Part shown: piece after piece, positions 1-13,300 of the stretch
How the letters are laid out: each line of letters starts with the position of its first letter
How positions within the stretch are numbered: the first letter of the stretch is position 1
Source of the DNA: Tausonia pullulans
Lineage: Eukaryota; Basidiomycota; Tremellomycetes; Cystofilobasidiales; Mrakiaceae
Direction: 5' to 3'
Assembly: GCA_951802195.1 (NCBI GenBank)
Contig: OX637625.1
Span: 744,001-808,000 of the forward strand
DNA length: 64,000 nucleotides
Notes under the pieces: model-generated
The model's input: only the letters and a program-made list of their open reading frames with translations
Told to the model about the DNA's origin: nothing
Database searches by the model: none
Position numbers and translations under genes: made by a program

Positions 1-58
1 AGGGCGCATAGCTCGAGACTTAGCTTGCATACGATGATGGACAGCTTGCAGAGGTTAG

Positions 59-444
59 TGTTAAGGTTGGCCTAAAAATCGAGGGCTGAAGAGGATGGGC
101 GATGAGGTGGCGTCAGTGGAGGAGTGGAACTGAAGTAGTGGGCACGGGCTCGCTTTGAAGTCTCGGGCAGCTTTGTCCAATCCAAATGATAGTCAGTGTG
201 CAGAACAAACTCTACAATGAACTGAGCGTTTTATTGATGGGGGCAGAGAACAAGGGAGGGGATGAGAAGGAACCGAGAGCAATGAGTGCGAGACAGATGA
301 GACAATATAAGAAACGAAGAGGGAAATGCTGAGTGAGTAAGGGAAACGCTGCACTGGCGCTGAGTTGGTCAGGCGCAAGGCGAGGTGGCAACTCCCCCAG
401 ATCTTGACACAAGACCAGGATGGCAAATCCGCGAGATCCTGACA
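59..444 (+). repeat. solo-LTR-like repeat, family R, copy 1
   Basis: A 386-bp repeat that begins TGTTA and ends TGACA, as LTRs do. It shares its length and many blocks with copies at 5556-5912 and 45635-46077, for example a block reading GGCACGGGCTCGC and an end reading GAGATCCTGACA. No internal retroelement region adjoins it, so it reads as a solo LTR left after recombination. The flanking pentamers (GTTAG and GTCGG) only partly match, which suggests an old insertion. The parent superfamily cannot be told from the LTR alone. Confidence 0.6.
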
Positions 445-1363
445 GTCGGCCTGGAGAGAATTTCTAGCTTGCGATGGACGAGAGCCACCTTTCTCTTCTG
501 AGGGTGTCCACGCTGGGCAAACGAGTGGGAGCCATTTTGTAATCCTTTTCCTGATGGCTGACAAGTTCTCGTACTCCAGCCATCTTCCACAAGTCGTCTT
601 CCATCAGCAAAGACATTCTACGCTCGTTCAAAGAGTTCCCTCGGAAGTGCGTTACCGCGTTTGTACCTTGTCTATATCACGGCTAACAGCTTTACTCTTC
701 GAGTCCTTTTCGGTGGCCGGCTCTTCCCAGACTGTCGTCAGTATCCAGTATCCACACCAAGCAGAGAGCGGCTGCGAGTTTCGTCTCATTCTCTTCCGGC
801 ACACTTCATATCCTTCACTAGACCCAGATTGTTGACGTTCACAATATCGCCATCGACGACCGTTTTGTCATCACCAAAGTCAGGTCCTTCAATGGTGAGC
901 GCCAGATATCCTCAGTCTTCTTTCAGCACTGATTCTTGACCTGTTTCCCCGGTCCAGGTCCTGAAGTCTCGTTCTGAGCTTGCCAAAGCACTTTAATTAC
1001 CATTTTCAGGCACATGCGAGTCTTTTCGGATGAGGGCAGTTATGTCGCTCTCAGTGGCAAGGTGATCGTGCGTTTTGGCATCGCCGCCAAAGTGTGAGCG
1101 GAGACGCGCGCTGGACCTATTTTGGCCTGTACATAATAGAGGGTTTTCCTTCCATTATTCTGGAATTCGTTTCTGGTGGTGTTCATGTGGAGATCCCCGA
1201 GCGCACGTACTTTCATTCGAGTAGGACGAGGTTGTTCCAGATACCTGTCTGAGCGAAATCTCTGGCGACAAGCGACGCGAGTGCGATCGTGGCTCGACGC
1301 GTCGTACTCCTTCCTTTCCCTCCACCTTTCACCATCGCTCGACGACGGACGCCTTAGCCTGCC
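445..1363 (+). other. intergenic stretch with coding-like remnants
   Basis: No complete gene could be built here. Several + strand pieces look coding: around 830-885 one frame reads NIAIDDRFVITKVRSFN, and 1011-1099, which follows an intron-like acceptor (TTTTCAG), reads HMRVFSDEGSYVAL and onward to a stop. I could not join these pieces in one frame with legal splice sites. They may be the end of an unrecognised multi-exon gene or a decayed one. The stretch also holds the APC4 promoter. Confidence 0.3.
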
Positions 1364-4300
1364 ATGTCCCAGAGCCATCTTCTCTCTCTCAACTCATTCA
1401 CCCCTCTCTACAGCGTGGCTATTCCTACAAAGTACGTTGACGGACACTGCCGTCTCTGCATTCTCAAACACATGTCGTTCGCTCTTGTCCTGCCTCGCTC
1501 ACACCCGCCCCGATGGGTCAGGTCTCTCTTGCACCCCCAAGCTTGCTCGCCGACCATGGACATTGCTGCTCTGGTCTCTTACCCGATTGAGCCCACCTCC
1601 AGCCTGTCAATGTCGAGCCCGGTCAAGGAGGAGGCCACCGTCTCGCTTTGGAGACTCGCCGGTGGCAAGGTTTGGGCGGTCGACTTGCCAGGACGCGTCG
1701 AAGGACTGGGCTGGAGCTCGGATGGTGAGTCTGAATGGCCACAATATTCTCGTAAAGATGTTCACGCTCTCGGGGGGGGGAGGGACCAGGTCTCCACCTG
1801 GCCGTTTACCTGCCCGGCAAGCTCGTCGTCCTCTCCGTCCACGACGGCGCTGTCGTCAAAGCTGTGGACATCAGCCTTCCACCCCCCATGTACGGCTTTG
1901 CAAAGGGCAAAGAACGGGCGCTGGAGAATGTTAGTATCGACTGGCGAGAAGTTGAGCTGCCTGGAAAGTGGCCAAAGCCAGGACAAGCGGCGTCGTCGGC
2001 TGGGCAGAAACGCCAGGAGGAGGTGGTGAGTTCGCGTGTCGAGCTATCTTCAGAACGTGCGGTCCCGGCCTATATGAAAGTCAAGCTGAGCTTGAATCTT
2101 AAATCCAGGTGGGATCCGTCTTCGGTCTCCTGGCAACTCTCCCTCTTGCGACTCCTTTGGAGCCTGCCCCTACCGCGACGACGGCGAAGTAAGTCGCGTC
2201 GTCTTTGCGCTCGTATCGTGAGACGTCGACAAACCTCTCATTCTTATCTTGTCTCTTTTCCTCGGTAGTGCAGGCTTCATGTCGACCCTTCTCCCGGCAG
2301 CCCCGGCTGCTACAATTCCTCCAGATCACCCCCTTCTCACCCCGGCGCTCCCATCTCTTCTCGCGACGACATTGCCTCCGTACCCACCGACTCCCAACTC
2401 GTTGTCGGTCCTCGTTCTCGGATCAAAGCTCCCTTTTCTTTCGGGATCTTACCCTCTCCCGCCCATGCCGATTCCGTCGCTGCTCAGCCCACCCTGTGAT
2501 CCTGGCGTGAGCGAGATCGTCGTCCAGCTGGCCCGCAATGTCAGTGCCGTCGAGGAACTCCTCCGAGGCGTGGTCCTCGGCGTCGAGCGGCTCAAGTCGG
2601 AGTGGCTTGGGCAGGAAGGCAAGAAGGAAACTCCCGCGGGAAAGCTCAGCGCCGAATGGATTGAGACGCTTAAGATGACTGGAGGAAGAATGGGAGGTGA
2701 ACCAAGGGGGAGTTTCGCAACGTTCATGTAGTCCTTGGGCTGACCGCGCGATCGGTGCCGATTCTTACAGACGCCATCGATCCCGCTGGGGATCTGACGA
2801 GGCTCCTAGTCTCTGGACGAAGCAATGACTCTGTCTCCCAATTTCTCGGCGGCAGGCTCACCAATCGAGTGAGTTTGTTGTTGCGGTTCGTCGGCTACCT
2901 TTTTCTGACGCCTGGTTTACTCTTTCAGAGCCTTCAAAAGTGGGAATCGACGGTCAGCGCCGCCTTGTCCACCATTCGAAAGGCGTGTTTCCAGAATATT
3001 GCTCCTGCTTGCGAGCGGATTATCATGCTCCTCGGCGAGCTTCATGGATGGGCCCTTTGGTCTGTGTCCATGCCCTCATCGTTGCCAAACTTGAATCATA
3101 CCTGACATTGCTCCATCTACATTCCGTTAGGCCGGCGAAATACGGTTGCCTTAACTTGCCGCCCGATGTTATTGCCCGAGCTATTGCCCTCACGCGTTAT
3201 GCGGCGTTCAGGACGTGCGAGCTGGAGCGGGAGGCTAAAGAGGAGCTCATGCGTTTTGGGGAATTCACCAAATGGCTCAGATACGGTGCGCTCCGGCTCC
3301 GGTACCGAGCGGGCGGTCAGCTTTCAGTCGTTGATATTCCTCCGGTTGTCGCAGAGCTCGGCGTGTCGACCAACGAAGACCCAGGATCAGAGCCAATGTT
3401 CCCACCACAGCACGACGTTCTCCTCGTGGCGGACTACCTCCAAACATCCTTCCTTGCCTCTGAGATCGACCCTTTTCTTGCGCCGCAGCCCAAACCCGAT
3501 GCCCCCCCAATTGATATCCCTACGGTCGTCTCGCTGCCTCAACAGTCTCTCAAGGATTTAATCTCGTCCACAGTCGCTCCCTTCGCCACTCCGGTCAACC
3601 GCAACGGCCCGCGTTTGACAGGCGGAGCTGTCGTGGGCCCAATGCCCAACATCAAGATGCATTCGCCGGTCCTCAGCCGAAAGAGTCTACCGAGGACATC
3701 ATTCGCAGAACACAGCACATCGGATGAGAGCGGGATGATGAGCATCGACGAGACCGTTGCAAACTTGACCAGTCTTGGGAGCGGTGCACGAAGGAACGTT
3801 TCGGATCCTCCCAAGACTCACGGTTTACTTGAGGTCCTCGGGGAGCTCGTGGGCATCCTGCGAGGCGTCTACGTTGACGCCATTCCTACAACTCATGGCG
3901 TGGAAGATGCGAACCGAGCTCTTCCAGCGGTAAAGCTCCTGAGACACCTGCAGACTCCTTCCAAGGTGCGCCATCGTGCCAGACTCGCGTTCCCGCCCGC
4001 TCAAGCACATGCACAACTCGACCAACAACTGATCACGTCGTCCTTACATTGAAGGACGGAGAGCTTGCTCACACTTTCGTGAGCTTTGTCGATCCAGGAG
4101 ACCAGGGAGAATTTCGTGAGTCAAGGGCCTTGTTCCTCAATATTCGACCGCTTATTTCTCCCCTTCGTCGAGCAGTCTGGATCCTAGCCTCGTCCGAAGA
4201 GTCGACCTCGTACTTCCACTGTCCTCTCCGGATAGATATCGACGAAACTGGATCGCAGCCCGTCGAGATCCTCGACATGAATTTTTTCAACAAATCTGAG

Positions 4301-4884
4301 ATTGTGGTTGTCCTCGTGACCAGCGGGTCTGAAGGTCTTTTTGAGCTGACTGCTCTACCGCGGTCTCGGTGGCGCCTGCTGATCAGACCTTTCTCAATGA
4401 CAGACTCCAAGATGTTACTTGTCACCATTGAATACACCGCACTCGCAATGACGATCGTCCAATTGCCTGGAAGGCCAGACATCAGCGCCATCTGGGACGG
4501 CTGTAAGGTAAGCTCCATCTCGCCTTGCTTGGCAGAAACGAGATAGGAGGAAAGTGCGAGAAATAAATGGAGGTGCAGGCTGAATTGAAACTCTACCGTG
4601 CTCTTCAGGACTCTCCCCATGCGACCGAGAACCTGCCTCTCAATCGCTGCAGGCATCTCTCTTCGCTTGACCGCATGCCTCGAGGCGAAGCGTCGCCAGA
4701 TACAGCCCCAATCGTGAGCCTCGCGTTAAACGGCCGGCCGGGCCGCATGACGGGAAGCATTTTGACGTGGGCGGGGAGGGAGATTGAGGTCTTTGACCTG
4801 GAGGAGGACGAGGGTACGGTGGATCTGGAGAGGGAGGAGGATGGGCTGGAGGACGACGAGGCTGCCGATGCGATGGAGGAGTGA
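1364..4884 (+). CDS. APC4: anaphase-promoting complex subunit 4 (APC4), multi-exon
   Basis: APC4 is a scaffold subunit of the anaphase-promoting complex/cyclosome, the nuclear E3 ubiquitin ligase that triggers anaphase and mitotic exit. Family signatures appear in order. The N-terminal WD40-like part reads ACSPTMDIAAL, then GKVWAVDLPGRVEGLGWSSDG, then LAVYLPGKLVVLSVHDG across an intron at 1725-1789. The long helical APC4 domain follows (RSNDSVSQFLGGRLTNR, then SLQKWESTVSAAL and PACERIIMLLGELHGWAL at about 2820-3060; FGEFTKWLRYGALRLRYR near 3250-3300). The C-terminus keeps the family's LALNGRPGR and EIEVFDLE motifs and ends in an acidic tail. The first intron, 1432-1521 (GTACGT...CAG), keeps frame and links the ATG at 1364 to SLLHPQACSPTMD. 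An alternative ATG at 1472 lies inside that intron. Later exon borders are less certain, above all at 3060-3130 and 3960-4060. Confidence 0.88.
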
Positions 4885-5555
4885 ATCAGCTACCGGCGCC
4901 ATCTCATTCTCTCTCTCCCCTTGTACTAAGGCCAGCAGATGAACCTAGCCTTGAGGTTGCCTCGGTGGAACATGAGGCTCATTGGTCTCATTCACGCTCA
5001 CGTTCGTGACTCGTATGTCGGCTGACGCGCGCGCGTTTTGTGTGGGCCATTCGCCCTCCGCAGAATCAGTCTGATGGTTAACACTACTCAACGTCTACTT
5101 TTCTTTTGCAAAGCTTTCTCATCTTCGAATCTTCGCAAAACAAATGGCGATACGCCATCATCGCGCCACAGGAGCTCCTGCCCCGATATCAGCCGACAAC
5201 TGTCAAAGGGGACTTAGGCACCGGTGACTCAGAAAACGATACTGGACCAGACGCTAGTGCGGCTGTCAGTAGAGAGGAGGAACAGGAGGCGGACTTGGCA
5301 GTCTGGTGATAATGCGCAGTGATACATGATTATCCAGAGCCTCCTCGACCTGACCACGTGGGCGGTATTCGCAGCCCGCGACATCCACCTTGCGTTCGGC
5401 CCTAGCGGGCGTGCTTGCTGGTGCTCTTGCAAGCTTCCCCACCTCCTTTCCCCCTTTAATGTACAAGCAGGGTTAGACGTTAGACCTCCTTGTTGACGTT
5501 CTGAGTAGACGAGAGGGAGCTTGAAGCTCTGAAGGAACCGGGTCTCGAGCTATGG
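4885..5555. other. intergenic, no supported gene
   Basis: Three-prime flank of APC4. A 67-codon + frame at 5106-5309 is the longest open stretch, with an acidic end. It has no recognisable domain, so I do not call it. Confidence 0.5.
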
Positions 5556-5912
5556 TGTTAGGATTAGCCCAACGGTCATGGGTTGAAGAGGATGAGTGAG
5601 AAAAGGAGATTCCGGTAGGGAGGTGGCACGGGCTCGCTTTGAGGTCTTAGGCGTGTTTGTCGAGTTCAAATGTGGTCAGGGTACAGAACGAAAGTCTACG
5701 ATGAACTGATCGTTTCATGGACGAGGGGTGAGATCAAGAGAGGGGATGAGAAGGGTGAGAAGCGTGAGGCAGATGACGAGGCAATGAGCGTAGGAGAATG
5801 TGGCGAAAGAATAGACAAAGATGAGGAAATACTGAGCAAGCAAGGAAAGGCTACGCAGACGCAGAGTTGGCCTGGCGCTGAGCCAAGGGGGCAAGTCCGC
5901 AGGATTCTGACA
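5556..5912 (+). repeat. solo-LTR-like repeat, family R, copy 2
   Basis: A 357-bp relative of the 59-444 repeat in the same orientation, with TGTTAGGATT at its start and TTCTGACA at its end. It shares blocks such as GGCACGGGCTCGCTTTGA and GAGAGGGGATGAGAAGG. No clear target-site duplication is visible, which suits an old insertion. Confidence 0.6.
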
Positions 5913-7287
5913 GATATGCGTGCTTAGGACGTATCGACGTTCTCTTCGTCCTCCAGTTGTTTCTCGCATAGACCTTCCTGCTTGTCATGCTTTCTCACGC
6001 TCACAATAGCATTTATCGTGATCTCCTGGCACATCTGGGACAGATGCAAAGTGCGACCCGCATTTCCATACGAAGTGTTCAGCTCGTACAGCGGGACCTC
6101 CTCAGAGCCAGATATGAATCTACGGCTGCCGTCGCCTCACAGACAGCCGGCACTTCGACAGAGCTTCGTGTTTATGCTACACAACACAATAGATAAGCTA
6201 ATCGAACAGTTTCCTCCCCTTGGATGGACCTCCTTCGATGAGCATGCGCTCGCACGCAACGCCAGTCATGATATTCGATTTGCCTCTTTGATAAGGTAAA
6301 CCTCAACCAAAGTCATTCTATCTTGACCTTTGAAGCATGTCAACAGGACGAGGCGTATAACCGGGACCCAAAAGAAGGAAGACACGCAACGGCCAATAAG
6401 GCCGCCTTACATCGCCAGCGGTTCCTGCATTTACTTGCTCGCCTGGGACCCTTCCGTGTCCTTCCTGAACGTCTGGCGTCCGGGCTTGAGTATCCCCCCG
6501 GAGTAATGGACGAATCGATTCCCCTGCTCCCAGTTCGTTGCCGCGGAGGTCTACCCATTACTTACTTCATGGTGTCTCAAGCTTTGCTGCTGGAGGAAGA
6601 CTGAAAGGGAGGAGTTCCCCTGTTCGACCTGGTCCCGCTTCTAAAGTTCATGGACGAACTCGAGACGTCATGCCATCGCACCGAGAACGGGGTGGGTTGC
6701 TTGTCTCTCTACCCTGACTAGAGAGCGACCAGCGCTTCGCTCCTTCTGGCAGCCCTTCCCAAGAGGAGCGCTGGCGCACAAGTTCTCAAGGGTCCGTCCG
6801 AACACGACGAATAGCTGACGCCTCCATCGGCTCACCTCCAGTTCTTCAAGCCAGAATTCAGGGAGCTCTTTCTTTCCCCTCGAGGCAGGCGCTCTGCTCT
6901 GCTCGGCTACAGCACCAAACGCGTCACCGTTCGGCTGAATCCTCACACGATGCTCCGGCGAGTCGGTTCGCCACCTGCTTCTTGTCCGATTCTCGCTCTT
7001 TCCTAGGGGTGGTGTCACTGAGAACAAGGATGGAGCACAGCTGCCGACAGAGAATGACCGTTGGAGGAAGGAAGAAAGGCAAAGGGGGATGCATGAACAA
7101 GCGCTCCGCACAAGAGAAGGGGTTCAAAGCAAAGGGAGAAAGCAAGGATAGAGTTGGAGACAGACGCCGTCTAGCGGCGCCCTTGGGTATCAAGAGAGGT
7201 CCCGAGGATGGGTGTGGTTCAGAAGACGAAAAAAGCGTGAGCGACCCAACGAGAAAAGCAGAGAACAAAGAGAGGTGTTAAGACCGC
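5913..7287. other. intergenic stretch with unresolved coding-like segments
   Basis: Two + strand open stretches (5982-6299 and 6323-6604) are separated by a possible intron (GTAAAC at 6297, ...CAACAG at 6346). One reads LIEQFPPLGWTSFDEHALA, the other GRHATANKAALHRQRFLHLL. Joining them at those sites breaks frame, so no gene is called. I recognise no domain; a decayed gene is likely. From about 6700 to 7287 I see only the 3' flank of the GH128 gene. Confidence 0.3.
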
Positions 7288-9099
7288 TCAGTAGGCGGCG
7301 GCGTAACGGGAGCCGAGCTCGGTGAGGAAGCCGTTGCCATCCATGAGGGCGTTGGCGGTGTTGACGCCCTGAAGATCGAGCATCGCTCCGAACGCCGAGT
7401 GGCGGGCGACCTCCGGGCGCGAGTTCATCCACTCGGTCGTGCCCGCGAAGAAGTCCTGGCGGACGTACTCGGTCTCGCACTGAGCGCCACCGTTGAAGTT
7501 CTGGCAGGCGTACTCAGTGACCCAGAGGGGCTTCTGGAAGGTGGTGGCGAAGTCGAGGACGTAAGTCTGGAAGTCCTCGTACTTGACGTCGTACCAGTGG
7601 AGGGCGTAGAAGTCGGGCTGCGCCTGGGGGCACTGCGAGCGGAAGTCCTCGAGCCACTGCTTGCCAGCGGGGCTGTGGGAGGGGCAAAGCGGGTCAGTCT
7701 GAACTCCTGCATTGACGGAAGGGTGCGCCACACTTACGCCGAGTCAGGGGCAGCGGATCCAAGCTGGATTCCGGGAACCATGGAGCGGAGCTGCTCGAAC
7801 TGCTGGTTCCAGAGCTCGCATCCGGAGCCGACGTTCATGTTGGCCTGGCCGGAACCGTTAGGCTCATTGACGAAGAGGGCGTGCTTGACGCCGAGGTCCT
7901 TGTACGAGCCAATGTTCTGCTGCCACTCGCCAACCTGCTTCCATCTTTGATGGAGAGGGGATGAGTCAGTCTAGGTGCGAAGGGACTCGAGGTGCAGACG
8001 GCGCCTTACCCCCAGAGCATGGGAACGAATTCCATGGGGGAGAGCTCGGCGACGGGCCAGGGCGACCAGGCTGGACAAATGGGGGAGAGGGAAAGAGTCA
8101 GGAAGCGGCCAACGGTGTGCTTCTGGGAAGGACTCACTGTAGTACCACGAGGCAGAGCCACCCATCTGGGTCGCCCAAGTCTGGGGGTTGTCGGAGTTCC
8201 CGTTGGGCCCTGGGAGCACGCATTTCAGAAGTCAGCGTGGCGCGAGCGAGGATCCTAGGGACGACGACGACGCACAGGCGAGCCCGGCCTTGCGGGTGGC
8301 TCCTCCGCCGGAGTTGTTGTTGGACTGGGCGGCGGGGGACTGCGAGAAGCGAGACTCGGGATCAGCTTCGATCACGCGTGGGGCAGCGCAGCGGAGCGGC
8401 CGGCTCGCTCGGCGGATGATGACACAGGGGAAAGGCGCAGAGGGGAAACACGCGGTCCCGGCGGCGGCGCGCAGGACGCGCGCGTGGGCCCTCTCTGGCG
8501 ACCCGTTCACTCGTGCAAGCCTCCTTGCGCGGCTCCCAAGGCCATACGCTCGCCGGGGCCACCGCATCGCACGCAGCCCAGCATCTGTCTCCTGGCCCAC
8601 GCAGAAGACAGGGAGAACTCACAGACTGAGCAGGGGCGGCCACCTCGACCTGGGACGAGGTAGGGGCGGCCTCGGCAGCGGTGGACGAGGGCTCGGCGGC
8701 GGCCTCCTCGGTGGGAGCAGGGGCGGCCGACGAATCAGGAGCGGCCGACGAGGCGGGGGCGGCCGACGAAGCGGGAGTCTCCTCAACGACGGCAGCGACG
8801 ACGGGCGAGGCAGTGGGCTCGGCGGCGGGAGCCTCGGACTGAGGGGCAGTGGTAGCAGCGGCCGGGGCCGCCGAAACGGGGCGAGCCTTGCAGGTCGTGC
8901 CATCGCGCTTCTTCATGACCTTGACCTCAACGGGGAGCGACGACGAGCGGCGCTCGACGACGTCGAACTCGCCGGCCGAGCGGCGGGCAGCGATGGAGGC
9001 ATGCCTCTTGTTGAACGCACGGTGGTTCGAGCCGGCGGCAGCGAGAGGCGAGAGCGCGAGAAGCGAGAGGAGGGCGGCAGTGGTGGTGGAGGGAGCCAT
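7288..9099 (-). CDS. secreted GH128 endo-beta-1,3-glucanase (Asl1-like), 6 exons
   Basis: A glycoside hydrolase of the Asl1-like GH128 family, expected to cleave beta-1,3-glucan in the fungal wall. Exons read from the minus strand are 9099-8623, 8339-8276, 8209-8138, 8070-8010, 7944-7738 and 7672-7288. All introns are GT-AG and the sum is exactly 422 codons (421 aa). The N-terminus is a signal peptide (TTTAALLSLLALSPLAAAG), followed by a long Ala/Ser/Pro/Glu linker that is probably O-glycosylated. The catalytic domain begins near KAGLAWPNG and contains SWYYTWSPWP, EFVPMLWG, FVNEPNGSG (likely acid/base Glu), DFYALHWYD and WVTEYACQN (likely nucleophile Glu). It ends YAAAY-stop. The first intron, 8622-8340 (283 nt), is much longer than the others. 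The long linker suggests that the enzyme is tethered in the wall or held away from it; this is inference. Confidence 0.88.
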
Positions 9100-10302
9100 C
9101 GTTGCTGAGACTCGGGGACAGATGAGGAGGAAGAGTGGGTGTTGGTCGCTGAGAGATAAAAAGGGAGGAAAGGCGAAGGAACGAGTGTGAAGGGGAAGGC
9201 TTGCGTGAACAGTGGGGGAAGGGCGGCGGAAGGGCGAAAGGGAAGGGGGGATGGAAGCTGGAAGGGAGACGGCGAGGGGTCAGGGAAACAAAGAAAGGAG
9301 CGAAAAGGTCAGAATGAGGATGGGTGGGCCTCGCCAAGGCAGGGAGAAGAGGAAAAGCAAGAGAAAGGGGAAAGAGGGGGCCGGTCGAGAAAAAGGGCCC
9401 GACCTCAACCTTCTCCGCCGCCCTCTTTCGTTGTCATACTCCTCGCAATGCCCATCACTTTGAGCAGAGGTCTAGACCGCCCATCAGTTTCCAGGGAGTG
9501 ATCTTCTAAGGGTGATACACCGGGAGAGAAGGCGCGCGCAACGACGCGGTCGACGCACGCGCCTGGCCTTGACGCGCTCGACTTCGACCGTGTTGTTAAT
9601 TGCCTCCGCCTCTTGTTTCGACGGCCGCAAAACAGGGCCGACACGATCGAGGGGCTCCAAAACACTCACGGAAAGGGACGACGAGAGAGAGAAAGGTGAA
9701 CGCTTTGGCCCACTCTCCTTTCTAGCCCCCTCCCGTCTCCCGCAAGTGCTTGTCAATGCACGAGCGGATCCACGACAGGCATGGAGAACATGAGTGGCGA
9801 ACCCTGGCTTTCGGCCAAACAGGAAGGGAGGGAAGGAGGCATGCGAGAGGGATGGGAAGGGGCTTGGCTTGAATGGCACTTGATCATCGCTTCGGCAAGG
9901 GCGTGCGAAAGCCAAGAGGGAAAGAAGGCACGCTCCTTCCATCTCACATACAACTCAACCTTGCTGACTCCGCGTCCCAACCCAGCACGACGACGACCTC
10001 CAAGCCGCATCGAGGGAGGAACCTCTTCTCAAGTCAAAATTGTAGGTCTGCAATGCCGTCGTTTATGCGGTTCTAGCTCCGCCGCCCTCAACGCAGTCCA
10101 TCTTTCTCCGCCTCCAGCCGCAGCCGACCACCCCCTACAGCTACAACTCGCATACAGGTTTCGTGACAGCCAAGGACGCTCATCTCGCTGCAGTTGCGGT
10201 GGTGAGAAACTCAAACTCGGAAGCGCAATAATTCCTTGCAAGCATCTCAAGCCAGTTGATTTACAGATAAGGGGTATCAAAAAAAATCTTCCTTCTCGCG
10301 CA
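9100..10302. other. intergenic: GH128 promoter and NEO1 3' flank
   Basis: About 1.2 kb between the GH128 start and the NEO1 stop. The first 400 bp upstream of GH128 are strongly purine-biased on the + strand (pyrimidine-rich on the sense strand), as in many fungal promoters and leaders. I see no gene in the rest. Confidence 0.5.
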
Positions 10303-13300
10303 TCAAGAAGCGAGCTTCGCGTAAGTCGCTGGCCGGAAGGTGGCTTTGACGACCTTGGCGATATCTGCAGTATTGAGTGAGCGAGAAGATGAATGAGAGG
10401 GGGAAGAAAGGCACAGGCTCGGTCGAATATAACGACAATCGGGACTCACAAAGTGGTAGCGAGCTGAATAGGTGCGACGAGTAGATCAGAATGGTCTCGT
10501 TTGGAGCCAGAGCACAGGAGACAGACGAACCTGATGGCAACAATAAGGGCAACCTTCCAGGCGAAGCGGGCCGAAATGACAAAGGCGAGATCTTAGTATC
10601 GAGAAGGGTGTCAGCATAGGCACTTTCGGTCTGGGAGAGACAGTACAGCGCTCACCGAAGTACTCCGGGAGAAAGACCATCGAGAAGCCGTAGAGGAAGA
10701 AGGTCGCAATCAACGAGACGATCATGTAGCGGTGCCTAGTGGAAAGCGACGTCAGTCAGGGGGGGGGGGGAGGGTTCAGCAGGCGAAAGTCGGTCACGGA
10801 CCAAGTCGTGATCTCAAGAGCGACCATGATGAGTTCGTTCAGGATTAGGGCGGTGAACGAAATGGAGACGATATTGATGAAATCGTTTTCGAATAGCAGA
10901 AGCGACATGATCATGATGGCGCCGCCTGGGACAAAAGAGCGGATCAGCTCCGGTCAAGAACTATTATATGTGCAGCGGCATACCTTGATAGACAGAGATG
11001 AGGGTCCAGAGGAAGAAGGTCTGCGGGGGATTGGATATTAATAGCTGGTGAGTCTTTGTATCGAGCTGGCCCACACAAACCTTGAACGAGAGTGAACGGC
11101 CCTGCAACGTTTGATCAACGTGTCAGTCGACGCCACGCGAGAACAATCACGAGCTGGACCTCACCTTCGTGAGCTCTTTGTACAGCTCCGGGTAGAGCAA
11201 TGCAACATCCTCATTGACATCCCGGTCAAGAACCAGCGAGAAGACGGGCGCCATGGTGTAGACCTGTGCAGGAAAATCAGAATCAGCAAAGGCCGAGGGC
11301 GGCGTAAGGATGACGACGGACCGTTGCATATCTGAAGAAGTTAAAAGATCGTGAGTCTGTGCTCCAGAGCAGGGATGTAGCGGCTTCACTTACCCAACCT
11401 GGAGCCAGCCTTGGTAGAGCGCAATCGGGGCGAAGTAAAAGATGGCGGAAAAGACCTGCAAGCAAATTTTCATATCAGATCTCTGTAGTTGCAGAATGAC
11501 GGGGGCGACCTCACCGCCTGCATGACCGAAATGATGAGCCCGCGGTGGATGACAAACTGCGCGAGCTTGGCCGAGCGCTTGTACGAGTTGCGACCGTGCC
11601 AGACCAAAAGCTTGGTGACGAACGAGAACTGGGTGATAGAAAAATCGGCTGCGAGCGAAGCCTGTTTGCCCTCCTTTCCGACGATGCCGAGTCCTGGAGA
11701 GCACACGTCAGCATTGCCGGTGTGGAAGAGATATAGACTGCCACTTACCGACGTCAGCCGCCTGGATCATGCTGACGTCGTTGCCACCGTCGCCGATACA
11801 GCACACGCGCTTTTTGGTGTGAGCTCGGATGAGACGCGCGACGTCGGCCTTCTGGGTCGGCGAGCATCGGCAAGCGACGACACACGAGAGCCGGGTCGAG
11901 AGGTCGATGAACTCCGTCTCGGCCAAATCGATACAAAGTTGGAGCGACTCGCCGTCGATGACGAGGCAGCAGTCAAGCTTAGTCCGGAGGAAATCGAGCT
12001 GGGCGTGGACGTCTTCGGCGGTCTTGACTGCGTAGCGAGGACATCAGTGGTAGTAGGCCAAGTGAATGTAGAAGGAAAGGAAGAGCTCACGCTTGGCGAC
12101 TTGATGAATATACTGTCCGCGAGCGACAAGCTTGCTGGAAATGGCAATGCAAGTCGCCGTCTCAATTTTGTCCCCTGTAAGCATCCATATTTTGATGCCG
12201 GCGTTACGGAGAAGCTCGAGCGTCGGCTTGACGTCCTCCTGCAGCTTGTCCTCGACGCCTGTGACGGCAAGGAGCTCGAGGTCCTTCTCGAGCTCTGCGA
12301 CAACCCTTTCCATGGATTCATTCCGGTCGGTGGTGCTGAAACAAGCGAGGAGTCAGTCAAAAGAACACGCAAGACTCTAGGCGGCCACCCACCTCGTCTT
12401 GGCTAGGTGGTACTTGGATTGAAAGTCCTTATAAGTGTCTTGGCTCAGTTTCTTTCGGCCGACAACGAGCGTGCGGAGTCCTTCGCGTGACATGTTGCCA
12501 CACTCCTCTTCGAGCCAGTCGTTCTTTTGAACGATCTTGGACATGACTACGTCTGCGCCTTTTTGGTAAAACATATAGTCCCCCGCGCCGTCACGGACGA
12601 TGATCCCCATGCGCTTCGACTCGGACGTGAATGGAAAGATCTCGAGCACCTCGAAGGAGTGAGTTGAGCCGTCCGGGGCACGGAGACCCATCGAAGTGCG
12701 TTCGCGCAATATGAGGGCGAGGCCGACGGACTCGGTGAACTTGACGATGGCCACTGGAGCAGCAGGTGCATCGGTTAATGTATCGATTAATCAGGCTCGC
12801 GGGAGAAGGAAACTGATGGACTCTAAGACTCACCCTCATCCGGTGAGGATGCTTGATAAGTGATCTCGTCGTCGCCAACAACGGGGGTGACCTGAGCGAG
12901 CATCATAGAGTTCAGTGAGGTGTTCAGAGCCTTGCAATACTCAATAGTCTCACGTTGTGGCAGACTGCAAGGGCGAGCAGTGCGTCCTTGACCCTTGACG
13001 ACATGTCCCTTCGCCCACGAGTCGCGAGGAAGGCGCCTGTTGCAAGAGCGTTGCCGCGGCGATGGTTGTCGACTGTTCAAAGACTACAGCATGAGTGCTT
13101 GCATTTCCAGAACTCTCCGAGCAAGTCAAGGACAGACCAGAGGAGCCGTAGGCCATTGCGAGCTGATGAGCAACCTCATCCATGGTGTCCGAACCGTAGG
13201 ACATTGTTCCGAGGTGCAACCGCCTCATTTCCATTTCTAGTAACTCGCAGGTGTCAATTCTGCTTCCAACATGAAGCGAAGGCGCGTTCTCACCGTTCTG

